The notes beneath the pieces were generated by a model, which saw only the letters and a program-made list of their open reading frames with translations, searched no databases and was not told where the DNA came from. From NCBI RefSeq assembly GCF_019399235.1, contig NZ_JAELVH010000002.1, positions 51,008-115,007 of the forward strand: a stretch of 64,000 nucleotides of DNA, written 5' to 3'. Below, piece after piece: positions 1-9,203 of the stretch; the stretch's first letter is position 1; every line of letters starts with the position of its first letter. A program made the translations under genes and the position numbers. The stretch comes from Streptomyces poriferorum (GTDB lineage Bacteria > Actinomycetota > Actinomycetes > Streptomycetales > Streptomycetaceae).

Positions 1-363
1 CACCCGCGCTTTCGCACCCCGTACCGCCCGACCATCCTGCTCGGCGTGCTCATCGCGGTCATCGCGGGCTTCACCAGCATCAACGAGCTCGCCACGCTGG
101 TGAACATCGGCACGCTCTTCGCCTTCGTGGTCGTCGCCCTGGGAGTCATCGTCCTGCGCCGCACCCGCCCCGACCTCCACCGCGCCTTCCGCACGCCGTG
201 GGTTCCGCTGATCCCGATCCTCTCGGTCGCCGCCTCGGTCTGGCTGATGCTCAACCTGCCGGCGGAGACGTGGCTGCGTTTCGGCATCTGGATGGTCATC
301 GGCGTGATCATCTACTTCGCGTACGGACGCGGGCACAGCCGGATCAACCGCACCCGGGTATGA
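1..363 (+). CDS. Amino acid permease (APC superfamily), C-terminal fragment
   Basis: The reading frame is open from the first base of the window, so the gene begins outside it. The visible 120 residues hold about four hydrophobic segments (for example LLGVLIAVIAGF and FGIWMVIGVIIYF). An arginine-rich loop, RRTRPDLHRAF, followed by RTPWVPLIP, is typical of the last third of basic or cationic amino acid permeases. The protein would sit in the cytoplasmic membrane and import an amino acid; the substrate cannot be told from this part. The tail ends GHSRINRTRV. The next gene is convergent, with a hairpin between them. Confidence 0.8.
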   Translation, partial: HPRFRTPYRPTILLGVLIAVIAGFTSINELATLVNIGTLFAFVVVALGVIVLRRTRPDLHRAFRTPWVPLIPILSVAASVWLMLNLPAETWLRFGIWMVIGVIIYFAYGRGHSRINRTRV

Positions 364-368
364 CGCGG

Positions 369-404
369 ACGGCCCCGCAGGCCCGTGGGGGCCGGCGGGG
401 CCGT
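369..404. terminator. Bidirectional hairpin between convergent genes
   Basis: Arms ACGGCCCCGC (369-378) and GCGGGGCCGT (395-404) are perfectly complementary. The enclosed GGCCC/GGGCC can pair further. The hairpin lies between the stop of the permease and the stop of the LCP gene, so it can serve both. Confidence 0.7.
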
Positions 405-420
405 GCAGTCTGTCGTCGTG

Positions 421-1518
421 TCAGCCGCCTGTGGCGGGGGACTTCTTGGCGGACTCCGGTATGGCGGAGTCCGTGCGGACCGCCTTCCAGAGGGTGTCCG
501 CCTGCGGCTGCGCCGCCACCACCCGGTTCCTGTCGATCTTGTCGTAGGCCACGGGGAGCATGATGGTCTCCATCGAGGCCGGGTCGACACCGTTCATCGA
601 ACGGGCGAAGTTGGTCAGCGAGGTGAGCGAGGCGAGGCCCTCGTCCGTCGTCAGTGACTTGGTCGCGGAGTTGGCGATCTTGTAGGCACTGGTCGGACTG
701 CCCAGCAGATCCTGCTTCTTGACCTCGGTGAGGAGTGCGAACAGGAACTGCTGCTGGAGCCCGATGCGTCCGAGGTCACTGCCGTCACCGATGCCGTGCC
801 GGGTGCGTACGTAGGCGAGGGACTGGGTGCCGTCGAGCTTGTGGGGCCCGGCGGTCAGGTCGAGGCCGGAGGACGTGTCGTGGATGTCCTGGGGGACGTC
901 GACGGTGACGCCGCCGATGGCGTCCACGAGCCCCTTGAACCCGGCGAAGTTGATCTCCAGGTAGTGGTCGATGCGGACGCCGGACATCTTCTCGACGGTC
1001 TTGACGACGCAGGCGGGACCGACCTGGGAGTAGACGGAGTTGAACATCTTGCGCTCCGCGGAGGGCACCTTGGTCCCGTCGGCCTTGGTGCACTCGGGCC
1101 GGGTCACCAGGGTGTCGCGGGGGATGGAGATGGCGACGGCCTTGCTGCGGCCCTCGGGGATGTGCACGACCATCGCGGTGTCGGACCGGGCCCCGCTGAC
1201 GCTGCCCCCGCCGCCCAGCTCCTTGTTCTCGTCCCCGGCGCGCGAGTCCGAGCCGAGGACCAGGAGGTTCTGCCCGCTGGTCGGGAGCTTCTCGGGCCGG
1301 TCCTCGCCCAGCGCCTTGTTGATGTCGACGCCCTTGATGTTGCCGTCCAGCCGGCTGTAGAGCCAGTAGGCCGTTCCGCCGGCCGCGATGGCGAGCACCA
1401 GAACGGACAGCAGGACGGCCCGGCGTATGCGCTGCCCCCGCGTCCGCACGCGCTTGCGCCCGCTGGAAGGGGTCTCCGGGGAACTCCGGTGCCCGGGCGT
1501 GATGGCGTCTTGGCTCAT
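421..1518 (-). CDS. LytR-CpsA-Psr (LCP) family glycopolymer ligase
   Basis: LCP enzymes transfer lipid-linked glycopolymers (teichoic acid-like or capsule-like) to peptidoglycan on the outer face of the membrane. The 365-residue product has a basic cytoplasmic N-terminus, one membrane segment (about residues 34-52, AVLLSVLVLAIAAGGTAYW) and the extracellular LCP domain. Family motifs are visible in order: GSDSRAG, ARSDTAMVV, SIPRDTLV, YVRTRHGIGD and DLGRIGLQQQF. These include the Arg and Asp residues that bind the pyrophosphate lipid. The ATG start is preceded by GAGGA. The gene is divergent from the lectin-like gene and lies beside a TagF-like polymerase locus, which fits a role in attaching that polymer; this is inference. 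Confidence 0.93.
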   Translation of the reverse strand: MSQDAITPGHRSSPETPSSGRKRVRTRGQRIRRAVLLSVLVLAIAAGGTAYWLYSRLDGNIKGVDINKALGEDRPEKLPTSGQNLLVLGSDSRAGDENKELGGGGSVSGARSDTAMVVHIPEGRSKAVAISIPRDTLVTRPECTKADGTKVPSAERKMFNSVYSQVGPACVVKTVEKMSGVRIDHYLEINFAGFKGLVDAIGGVTVDVPQDIHDTSSGLDLTAGPHKLDGTQSLAYVRTRHGIGDGSDLGRIGLQQQFLFALLTEVKKQDLLGSPTSAYKIANSATKSLTTDEGLASLTSLTNFARSMNGVDPASMETIMLPVAYDKIDRNRVVAAQPQADTLWKAVRTDSAIPESAKKSPATGG

Positions 1519-1824
1519 CCTGAGTGAGTCCTCACAACTTATGGCCTGGTCAGGGCGCAGATGATGGGGTGGGACTCGGGTGGGGGGTCATGCCGGTCCG
1601 CGATTTCCTGGTGAGTGAGCACTATAGACAGTCGATCTGGTGTACGTACGAAGTCTGTGGCGCGACTGTGACACGGCGTGCGGACGGCGGAGCCCGGGAG
1701 TGGCGGCGAATCGTACGCTGGTGAGGCCCGGGAAAGGCTTCCGCGCCGGGGCTTTAGGATGTGACAGCTTCGAAATGCTGTGCGAGTTGTCGGAAGTCAG
1801 TTCTCGAAAAGGTGATCGCAGACC
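1519..1824. promoter_or_regulatory. Divergent intergenic region, LCP gene / lectin-like gene
   Basis: No gene is evident in these 306 bases. A small palindrome GTGAGTCCTCAC (1524-1535) sits just upstream of the LCP start. ACTATAGACA near 1621-1630 is the most -10-like sequence and reads TATAGT on the minus strand, but no convincing -35 pairs with it. AAAGGTGA near 1808-1815 is a plausible ribosome binding site for the gene at 1825. Confidence 0.4.
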
Positions 1825-2904
1825 ATGCCCGGACAGGATGCCCGTGCGACCTCGAAGGTCGCGCCTGAGACCAAGGCGCTCCGTGGCATCTGGCTCACCC
1901 GGGGCAAGGACGGCAGGCTTACCGCGTACGCACCCGGCGACGGCGGTCTGCGGCGCTGGACCGAGAGCCGTCCGGGGGGTCCGGACTGGGGTGCTTCGGG
2001 CGTTGTGCCGGCCCCGGACCTCACGCATCTGTCCGTGACGCAGGACGCCCATGCCTATGTGCACTTCGTAGGCCGTCGTGAACGGAGAGCGGCCGATGGT
2101 GACGTCACCGTCGACATCGTGCACGCGACCCAGTACCAGACGGGCCGCCCGGCCTCGTCCTGGCACTCGCTCGGCACCCCGCACAAGGAAGCCGCCGTGG
2201 GCCGCAGGCTCGGGGCTCCCGTAGCCGTCGTCAGCGAGTCCGGTGAGCTGCACATCGCCGTCCGCAACGGCGGCGGCGGCATGATGATGCGCCGCGAGCG
2301 GCCCGACGGCAAATGGCGTGGCTGGGAAGATCTGCGCGGCAGGCACATCAAGGAAGAGCCCGCCGTTGTCGCGCTCAGCTCCGGATGCTTGGCTCTCCTC
2401 GCGGCGACGGACGAGGGGTCGCTGCATTGGCAGCAGACGGAGCCGGGCGGGGGCTGGGGCGAGGTGAACGCCTTGCGGCTCGCGATGGTGCCCGGTTCGC
2501 TCGCTGCGCTGGAGACGGCCCAGGGTCGCGCCACGTACTACTGGACCGACCCTGCGGGTGGCGTCGTGGCCTACCGCACCGACGGCTGGCCCATGGCTCT
2601 CGGCGGCGCTCCGGGGGGTGGCGCGCATGCCGTGATCCGCACGGTTCTGGACGGCTTCGACTGTACGGTCCTGGCGCATCGGGGGCTGGAGGGCACGGCG
2701 GTTGTCGGAGTGGGAGTGACCGAGAACGAGGCCAACGGGCTGTGGTGGTCGGACACCGGTGCGTCCTGTCAGGGTGTGCCGGCCCTGACCCGCGATGCCC
2801 AGGGCCGACTTGTGATGGCCGTCGTCGGCTCCGACGGGGCTCCGCGGGTGGCGCGCCAGACGGATGGGCCGGGACTGAACTTCGACGTGTGGCGCGCTCT
2901 TTGA
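1825..2904 (+). CDS. Lectin-like beta-propeller protein, function unknown
   Basis: The 359-residue protein consists of repeating beta-blade-like units of about 45-50 residues. Recurrent patterns include LTAYAPGDGGLRRWTES, GELHIAVRNGGGG, GCLALLAATDEGSLHWQQ and GRLVMAVVGSDGAPRVARQ. Such repeats resemble PLL/tachylectin-type sugar-binding propellers, but this was judged by eye. There is no signal peptide or membrane segment, so the protein is predicted cytoplasmic or exported by an unrecognised route. The ATG is preceded by AAAGGTGA at suitable spacing. It stands between a divergent LCP ligase and the glycopolymer synthesis genes, so a carbohydrate-binding role would fit; that is inference. The final residues are FDVWRAL. 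Confidence 0.55.
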   Translation: MPGQDARATSKVAPETKALRGIWLTRGKDGRLTAYAPGDGGLRRWTESRPGGPDWGASGVVPAPDLTHLSVTQDAHAYVHFVGRRERRAADGDVTVDIVHATQYQTGRPASSWHSLGTPHKEAAVGRRLGAPVAVVSESGELHIAVRNGGGGMMMRRERPDGKWRGWEDLRGRHIKEEPAVVALSSGCLALLAATDEGSLHWQQTEPGGGWGEVNALRLAMVPGSLAALETAQGRATYYWTDPAGGVVAYRTDGWPMALGGAPGGGAHAVIRTVLDGFDCTVLAHRGLEGTAVVGVGVTENEANGLWWSDTGASCQGVPALTRDAQGRLVMAVVGSDGAPRVARQTDGPGLNFDVWRAL

Positions 2905-3189
2905 TCCCTCCAGGTCGATTTCGTCCAGGCGCCCGATGAAGCGAACGGGTGCGGATCACTGGCCCGGCCCGATGGTTGTGCGCTGCACTCAGTGATCTGA
3001 ATCACCTGGGCGGGAGCGGTGCTTCCATGTGTCTATGGGGGGTATGGGGTCATTGGTGACCTTTATGTTTCACTTAAGATTCACATCTGGCGCAGAGGTT
3101 CCAGAGTTGAGCGATAAATGGCCGACTGAGGTTCATCTCCATGTCGGATGCTCGGCGAAGACGGTGCGCAAGGGATGGAGCCTTGAGCA
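2905..3189. promoter_or_regulatory. Intergenic region upstream of the glycopolymer operon
   Basis: This stretch is less GC-rich than its surroundings, especially 3055-3095 (CCTTTATGTTTCACTTAAGA), which suggests the promoter and 5' leader of the genes downstream. I could not assign a -35/-10 pair with confidence. GGATGGAG at 3173-3180 is the likely ribosome binding site for the next start. Confidence 0.4.
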
Positions 3190-6100
3190 ATGACGCGCAA
3201 GCGCTCATTGCTGCCTTGGAGTGGAGTGTGGAGCATGGCCGGTGGGCCGCGCCTGAGTGTGATCGTCCCTTTTCAGGATGTTGAGACGTATCTCACGGAG
3301 TGCCTGGAATCCATCGCGAGGCAGACTTTCCGCGACTTCGAAGTGATCATGGTCGACGACGGTTCGACCGACGGATCCACTGCGCTGGCGCAGGGGTTCT
3401 GCGACAACGACCCGCGCTTCAAGCTGATCCGCCAGGAGTCCCAGGGGCCGGGCCATGCCCGGAATACCGGACTCCGGTCCATGCATCCCGAGGGTGAGTT
3501 CCTGGTCTTCGCGGACGGCGACGACGTCATTCCCGAGTACGCCTACGAGTTGCTCATCCGCACGCTCTCGGAGTCCGGTTCGGACTTCATCTCCGGGAAC
3601 GTTCAGATGATGAACTCCACGAAGAAGTGGCAGTCCCCCCTCCACAAGGGCCCCATGCAGCGGGACCGAAAGGGAACGCACATCACGCGCTTCGAGGCGC
3701 TGATCTACGACCGAACGGTGTGGAACAAGGTATTCCGGCGGACTTTCTGGGACTACCACTTCATACAGTTCCCGGAAGGTGTTCTCTACGAGGACTCCTG
3801 GGTCAACATGTTTGCCCACTTCCGGGCCAAGAAGGTCGATGTCATCACGGATATCGTCTACTTCTGGCGTCGGCGTGACGGCGCAGCCGCCCCCTCCATT
3901 ACCCAGCGGCACACTGAACTGAGCAACCTCCGCGACCGCGTCGCGGCCGTGCAGTCCGTGAGCCGCTTCCTTGCCCAGCACCGTTCGCGGACGTTCGTCG
4001 AGCACAAGCGGAAGTACGACCTCGCGTGCCTGAAGTCCGACCTGATGCTGCATCTGAAGGTTCTCCCCGACGCGGACGACGAGTACCGCGACGCGTTCAT
4101 GTTCTGGGCGAGGGAGTTCCTGGAGGAGGCGGACGAGGGCATCATCGACGAACTTCCCGCCGACGCGCGGGTCAAGTGGCTCCTCGTTCAGGAAGGGAAG
4201 CTCGACGCACTCCTCGACGTCATCGAGTTCGAGCGCAAGGGTGGTCCACTGCCGGTACGCCGACGGCTGCGCCGCTACCTGAACTACCCCCACCTGGGCA
4301 ACCGGAAGACCGGCCTGGACAAGAGCGACTACCGCCTCGACAAGGAACTGTCGCCTTTCAGCTCGCTCACCGGTGCGCACTGGAACTCGGAGTGGCTGAC
4401 GCTGACGGGCTCCGCCTACGTGCGCTTCATCAACGTGCACAAGCGCCACATGTCGACCAAGGCGCTGGCGCTGCGCAACAAGAAGTCCGGCAGCAAGATC
4501 ATCAACATGGCCAGGACGACGTACTACCCACAGGCGACCGAGCACTCCAACCAGAATCGGTACTGCTACGACTGGGCAGGCTTCGAGAGCCGGTTCGACA
4601 CCACCCGGCTCAAGAAGAAGGGTGAGTGGGTCGAAGGCACGTGGGACGTCGCCGCCGGCGTGTTCAGCCGCGGACTCTTCCGGTACAAGAGCATCGGACG
4701 AGGTGGTGCCGGTACGGCCGCCAATCCGCCGTACCGCTATGTCGACAAGAACACGCGCATCCTGCCTCTCTTCGTGCAGGGCGGCCTGAAACTGCGCGTG
4801 GAGGTCGTCCGGTGCCGAATCACCCGGCACCGCATCGTGGGTGAGCACCTGGAAATCGGCGGTGTGTACCTCGGACCCAAGGTCCCCGAATGGGGAAAGT
4901 TCCGGGTGACCAGCATGAACGGTGCGGGTCGCCACGACGCCTGGATGAACTTCAAGCCCGGCGGCGAGGGCTGGTGCACCTTCGTCACGCGCATTCCCCT
5001 GCGCAACGTCGTACCCGGATCCCGCAGCTCCGGCGACAATTCGGTGCCCCAGGCGTGGACGATGGGCAGCAACGGCTGGAAGACGACCGCCCATGTCGAG
5101 GGACGGAAGGCGCCGCTGTATCCGGTGATGGCCGAGGAGGTCGAGGACGGCCACTACCGGATGCCGGACAAACTCCAGACGGCGGACGGCGACCGCGAGA
5201 TCGTGGTGCACCGCAACGGTTCCGGATACGTGGTGCTCTTCGAGCGCGCCGCCCTGCCGATGCTTGTCGACGGCTGCTGGCGTGCCGGCGGCTCGCTGGA
5301 ACTGATCGGTGAGTACTCCTGCGCCGATCTGCTCACCCCCGCCGAACGCATCTCGGCCCATGTGGTGGTCAGATCCCGCGCCCACGGAGAGGAGCGCGCG
5401 GTGCCGATCACCTGGAACGGCGGCCAGTTCCGAACGGTGGTCACTCCTGCCGCGATGAAGTCCCTGGCCGGCGCCATCCCGCTCGCCGCCGGGCGCTGGG
5501 ACTTCTTCCTGCGCCGCCAGGATCCGTCCGCCGTCGCCCCGGACGAACGCTCGCCCGACCTCATGATCAAGATCGTGCAGGGTCTGATAGCCACCATGCC
5601 CCAGGAAGTGGAGGAGGGCGGCCGCGGATACGCCCTCCAGGCGGAGGCGTACGACAGGCTCTCGATGCTCGTCCAGTCCGCGATGCCGGAGAACGCCCGG
5701 GGCCCGTACCGGCAGAAGCTCCTGCGCACCAAGGCGTACCCGCAGGCGAGGAAGGAGAGGATCCGCCCGGCGGTGCTCTTCGACGCCTTCAAGGGCACTC
5801 AGTACTCGGACAGTCCCCGGGCAGTCCATGAGGAGATGGTCCGGCGCCGGGTGGACCTGGAACAGCTCTGGGTGGTGCGCGACGACCAGGTCGAGGTACC
5901 TCCCACGGCTCGCGCCATCCGCATGTGGTCGCCCGAGTGGTACGAGGCCCTGGCAAGGTCGCGGTACGTCGTGGCCAACAACCACCTTCCCGACTGGTTC
6001 GAGAAGCGCGCCGACCAAGTAGTCGTGCAGACCTGGCACGGGACCCCGCTGAAGCGCATCGGCCACGACATCGAGTCGGTGCACTTCGCGGACAAGCGCT

Positions 6101-7059
6101 ACCTGGAACGGGTGGAGAAGGAGGTACAGAACTGGGACATGCTCGTGTCTCCGAACAGTTTCTCCACTCCGATCCTCCAGCGCGCCTTCCAGTTCCCGGG
6201 GGAGATGGTCGAGTGCGGCTACCCCCGCAACGACATCCTCCGGCGCCCGGGCATGGAACACCGCGCCGAGGAGATCCGCAGGCGCATCGGGCTTCCGGCG
6301 GGCAAGCGCGTCATCATGTACGCGCCGACCTGGCGAGACGACCAGTACTACGCCCCGGGCAAGTACAAATTCGACTTCCGGATCGATCTGGAAGACGCCC
6401 GTGCCCGCCTCGGTGACGACCATGTGCTGATGGTGCGCCGCCACCCGAACGTGGTGGACCCGGTGCCGGGCGCCGGCGACGGATTCGTCTTCGACGTCTC
6501 CGACTACCCGGACATGGCCGACCTCTCGCTGATCACCGACGTGATGATCACGGACTACTCGTCGCTGATGTTCGACTACGTCAACACCGGCCGTCCGATC
6601 CTGTTCTTCACCTACGACCTGGACCACTATCGCGACACGCTGCGCGGGTTCTACTTCGATTTCGCCAACAGCGCGCCGGGTCCGCTGCTGTACGAGTCGG
6701 CCGAGTTGATCTCCGCGATCCGCGACGTCGACCGCATCCAGGCCGTCTACGCCGAACGCTACCGCTGGTTCCAGGGGGAGTTCTGCGATCTCGACGACGG
6801 TTACGCCTCGGCGCGTCTGGCGGACCGCATCCTCGTCGCCGGCGGGGACCTGGCACCGGACCGGGCGCAGGCCCCTGCCGTCGGTACGGTGCCCGTCCAC
6901 CACGGCGCGACGACCAGGGCCATGCTCCCGCAGGGGCCGGCCCCCCGGCGCGAGGAGTCCCCGTACTCCGCGCAGGGCCAGGGCAGGGCGCTGCAAGGAA
7001 TGCAGCAGGGCATGGGGCATTCCGGCGGCGACCGCGTCTACGAGGGCGTGATCGTGTGA
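3190..7059 (+). CDS. GT2 glycosyltransferase fused to TagF-like CDP-glycerol glycerophosphotransferase
   Basis: This 1289-residue protein joins two polymer-building enzymes. Residues about 20-250 are a GT-A family 2 transferase (LSVIVPF, VDDGSTDG, and the DXD-type FADGDD near residue 110). Residues about 850-1235 are a TagF-type polyol-phosphate transferase, with QTWHGTPLKRIGHD near 947, YAPTWRDDQYY near 1042, RRHPN and ITDYSSLMFDY near 1119. The middle holds beta-rich segments, including GRWDFFLRRQD near 770. It is expected to make a glycosylated polyol-phosphate wall polymer at the inner membrane face. ATG 3190 has GGAG nine bases upstream; ATG 3235 (MAGGPRLSVIVPF) also has a good site and may be the true start. 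The tail after about 1240 is low complexity. It leads an apparent operon with the next two genes. Confidence 0.9.
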   Translation: MTRKRSLLPWSGVWSMAGGPRLSVIVPFQDVETYLTECLESIARQTFRDFEVIMVDDGSTDGSTALAQGFCDNDPRFKLIRQESQGPGHARNTGLRSMHPEGEFLVFADGDDVIPEYAYELLIRTLSESGSDFISGNVQMMNSTKKWQSPLHKGPMQRDRKGTHITRFEALIYDRTVWNKVFRRTFWDYHFIQFPEGVLYEDSWVNMFAHFRAKKVDVITDIVYFWRRRDGAAAPSITQRHTELSNLRDRVAAVQSVSRFLAQHRSRTFVEHKRKYDLACLKSDLMLHLKVLPDADDEYRDAFMFWAREFLEEADEGIIDELPADARVKWLLVQEGKLDALLDVIEFERKGGPLPVRRRLRRYLNYPHLGNRKTGLDKSDYRLDKELSPFSSLTGAHWNSEWLTLTGSAYVRFINVHKRHMSTKALALRNKKSGSKIINMARTTYYPQATEHSNQNRYCYDWAGFESRFDTTRLKKKGEWVEGTWDVAAGVFSRGLFRYKSIGRGGAGTAANPPYRYVDKNTRILPLFVQGGLKLRVEVVRCRITRHRIVGEHLEIGGVYLGPKVPEWGKFRVTSMNGAGRHDAWMNFKPGGEGWCTFVTRIPLRNVVPGSRSSGDNSVPQAWTMGSNGWKTTAHVEGRKAPLYPVMAEEVEDGHYRMPDKLQTADGDREIVVHRNGSGYVVLFERAALPMLVDGCWRAGGSLELIGEYSCADLLTPAERISAHVVVRSRAHGEERAVPITWNGGQFRTVVTPAAMKSLAGAIPLAAGRWDFFLRRQDPSAVAPDERSPDLMIKIVQGLIATMPQEVEEGGRGYALQAEAYDRLSMLVQSAMPENARGPYRQKLLRTKAYPQARKERIRPAVLFDAFKGTQYSDSPRAVHEEMVRRRVDLEQLWVVRDDQVEVPPTARAIRMWSPEWYEALARSRYVVANNHLPDWFEKRADQVVVQTWHGTPLKRIGHDIESVHFADKRYLERVEKEVQNWDMLVSPNSFSTPILQRAFQFPGEMVECGYPRNDILRRPGMEHRAEEIRRRIGLPAGKRVIMYAPTWRDDQYYAPGKYKFDFRIDLEDARARLGDDHVLMVRRHPNVVDPVPGAGDGFVFDVSDYPDMADLSLITDVMITDYSSLMFDYVNTGRPILFFTYDLDHYRDTLRGFYFDFANSAPGPLLYESAELISAIRDVDRIQAVYAERYRWFQGEFCDLDDGYASARLADRILVAGGDLAPDRAQAPAVGTVPVHHGATTRAMLPQGPAPRREESPYSAQGQGRALQGMQQGMGHSGGDRVYEGVIV

Positions 7060-7149
7060 GGCCACAGCCGCCGGCCGCGGCACGCCGACGCCGTATCGAG
7101 CCCGCCTCGCGCGCGACACCCGCCGCCTGACCATGGAGACCGAACGACT

Positions 7150-9150
7150 GTGAAGATCGCCTTCCTGCTGCACGACGCCTACGGGATCGGAGGCACCGTC
7201 AGCGCCACCCTGAACCTCGCGGGTGCGCTGGCCAAGCGTCATGAGGTCGAGATCGTGTCGGTCTTCCGCACCCGTGACACTCCGCAGGGGAACCTGGAAT
7301 CCGGCGTCCGGCTGACTCCGCTCCTCGACATCCGGGCCAACAGCGCGGACAAGGATCATCAGCTGTCGCGCCAGCCGTCCGTCGTGAGCCCCCGCAGCCC
7401 GTCGTTCTCACCTTTGTACAACGCGCTCACGGACCAGCGGATCGGTCAGTACCTGGACCAGACGCTGGCAGACGTCGTCATCGCCACGCGGCCGGTGCTG
7501 CTGATGTACCTGGCGCACTTCGGCGAGCGCGCGTATCTCAGGATCGGCCAGGAACACCTCACGCACGATTCACAGATTCCCGAGCAGCGTGAGCGACAGA
7601 ACCAGATCATTCCGGACATGGACGCGTTCGTGACGGTGTCCCACGCGGATGCCGAGATCTACCAGCGGGTCCTGCCGCACGCGGCCTCCCGCATCCTGTC
7701 CATCCCCAACCCGGTGACCCCGCCCAGCTCCATGCCGGCCCAGAGCGGTCAGCGGATCGTGGTGGCGGCGGGGCGGCTTGTGAAGGTGAAGCGGTACGAC
7801 GTACTGGTGCGCGCCTTCGAACAGGTCGTCCGCGTCCGACCCGACTGGTGTCTGCGCATCTACGGCTCGGGCAAGGAGGAGCAGGCGCTGCGCGAGCTCG
7901 TGATGGAGCGCGGACTGTACAACCACGTACGCCTGATGGGGGCCCACGCACCCATGGAGACCGAGTGGGCCAAGGGTGACATCGCGGCCGTCACCTCGGA
8001 CAACGAGTCCTTCGGTATGACCATCGTCGAGGCGATGCAGGCCGGCCTTCCGGTGGTCAGCACGGACTGTCCCCTGGGCCCACGCGAGATCATCCAGCAC
8101 GGGGCCGACGGCTTTCTCGCGCTGCCCGGGGACCCCGACTCCGTGGCCCAAGCGCTGCTCGCGGTCATGAACGACGACCAACTGCGTCACCGGATGAGCG
8201 AGGCAGCCCGGCAGAACTCGTACCGTTTCGCGCCCGAGGTCATCGCCCAGCGCTACGAGGAGCTCTTCGCCCGGCTGGGGAACGGCCGGGTGCACCGCGA
8301 AGTGGTTCCAGCGTCCCGGATCCTGGCGCAGGGACGTCTCATGGCCGAACCCGGCGGGATGTTCAGGCTTCGGCTGAAGGTCATCGGCGAAGCAACCGCG
8401 GGCTACGAGGTGGCGGTCAAACTCCGCGACAGTCCGGAGGTCCGCACGGTTCCGGTGATCCCCGGTGGGCTCACCAAGGATGCCCGCGACCAGTTGTGGA
8501 CGGACGTCGTCATCGATCCGCGCCTGCTGCGCCCGCACGAGGGCACCTGGGATTTCCGGCTCCGCACCCCGGAGGGACTGGACGAGCGCATCGTGGCCGA
8601 GGGTGTGGAAACGCAGCACCTCAGCGGCCAGTCCCCCTGGTTGGACGGACAGGGGGTCTCCTCCGCGATTCCGTACCGGACCATGGACGACTTCATCGCC
8701 ATCCGTACGTGGTACAGGGCGGCCCACGCGGAGATAGGCCAAGTCGTCGTCGACCAGGGCGGTACCGGTTTCCACGTCGGTCTGCTGTTGCCGCAGCCCG
8801 CTCCGGCGGGGACCGCTCTCCAAGCGGTACTGCGGCACCGGAGCGACAGGTCCGTCGAGTTCGCTGTCCCGGTCCAGCCGACCGGTGGGGCCGGAGTCGC
8901 GTTCACCGTTCCGCACCGTGAGTTCCTGCTGCGCCGCATTGCCGCGACCGACATCTGGGACCTGTGGCTCAGAGTCGGTGCCGGAGGCCCCGAGGCGAGG
9001 GCCGGACGCATCGGCGGCGACATCATCCGCCGCAAGCACACCGACCGGTTCCCCTCGTCGCTCGACCAGTCGGACCAGGGCGTCGCGCACCGGACCGTCG
9101 CCTATGTCACCGACGACAACGACCTGTCCTTCTCGGTGAAGCATGCGTGA
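7150..9150 (+). CDS. GT4 glycosyltransferase with C-terminal beta modules
   Basis: The first 380 residues form a GT-B family 4 retaining glycosyltransferase: FLLHDAYGIGGT at the N-terminus, GRLVKVKRYDVLVRAF, and the donor-site signature SDNESFGMTIVEAMQAG with its E-x7-E pair, followed by VVSTDCPLGPREI. Residues about 390-666 are not catalytic. They contain two beta-sandwich-like modules ending in GTWDFRLRTPEG (near 466) and DIWDLWLRVGAG (near 602), which resemble the module in the preceding TagF-like fusion. Length is nearly double a plain GT4. The GTG start has GGAG upstream. It probably decorates the polymer made by the upstream enzyme, as glucosyl- or hexosaminyl-transferases do for teichoic acids; the sugar is unknown. 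Confidence 0.88.
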   Translation: MKIAFLLHDAYGIGGTVSATLNLAGALAKRHEVEIVSVFRTRDTPQGNLESGVRLTPLLDIRANSADKDHQLSRQPSVVSPRSPSFSPLYNALTDQRIGQYLDQTLADVVIATRPVLLMYLAHFGERAYLRIGQEHLTHDSQIPEQRERQNQIIPDMDAFVTVSHADAEIYQRVLPHAASRILSIPNPVTPPSSMPAQSGQRIVVAAGRLVKVKRYDVLVRAFEQVVRVRPDWCLRIYGSGKEEQALRELVMERGLYNHVRLMGAHAPMETEWAKGDIAAVTSDNESFGMTIVEAMQAGLPVVSTDCPLGPREIIQHGADGFLALPGDPDSVAQALLAVMNDDQLRHRMSEAARQNSYRFAPEVIAQRYEELFARLGNGRVHREVVPASRILAQGRLMAEPGGMFRLRLKVIGEATAGYEVAVKLRDSPEVRTVPVIPGGLTKDARDQLWTDVVIDPRLLRPHEGTWDFRLRTPEGLDERIVAEGVETQHLSGQSPWLDGQGVSSAIPYRTMDDFIAIRTWYRAAHAEIGQVVVDQGGTGFHVGLLLPQPAPAGTALQAVLRHRSDRSVEFAVPVQPTGGAGVAFTVPHREFLLRRIAATDIWDLWLRVGAGGPEARAGRIGGDIIRRKHTDRFPSSLDQSDQGVAHRTVAYVTDDNDLSFSVKHA

Positions 9151-9203
9151 CAGCAGGCCCGCACGTCGGGCGGACGGATCCCGTACCAGATTGGAACCGA
9201 CGA

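Noticed and set aside
3205..7359. A 1384-residue open frame on the minus strand
   Set aside because: It lies opposite the GT2-TagF fusion, which has clear catalytic motifs. The antisense product has no recognisable domain and reflects GC-rich codon bias.
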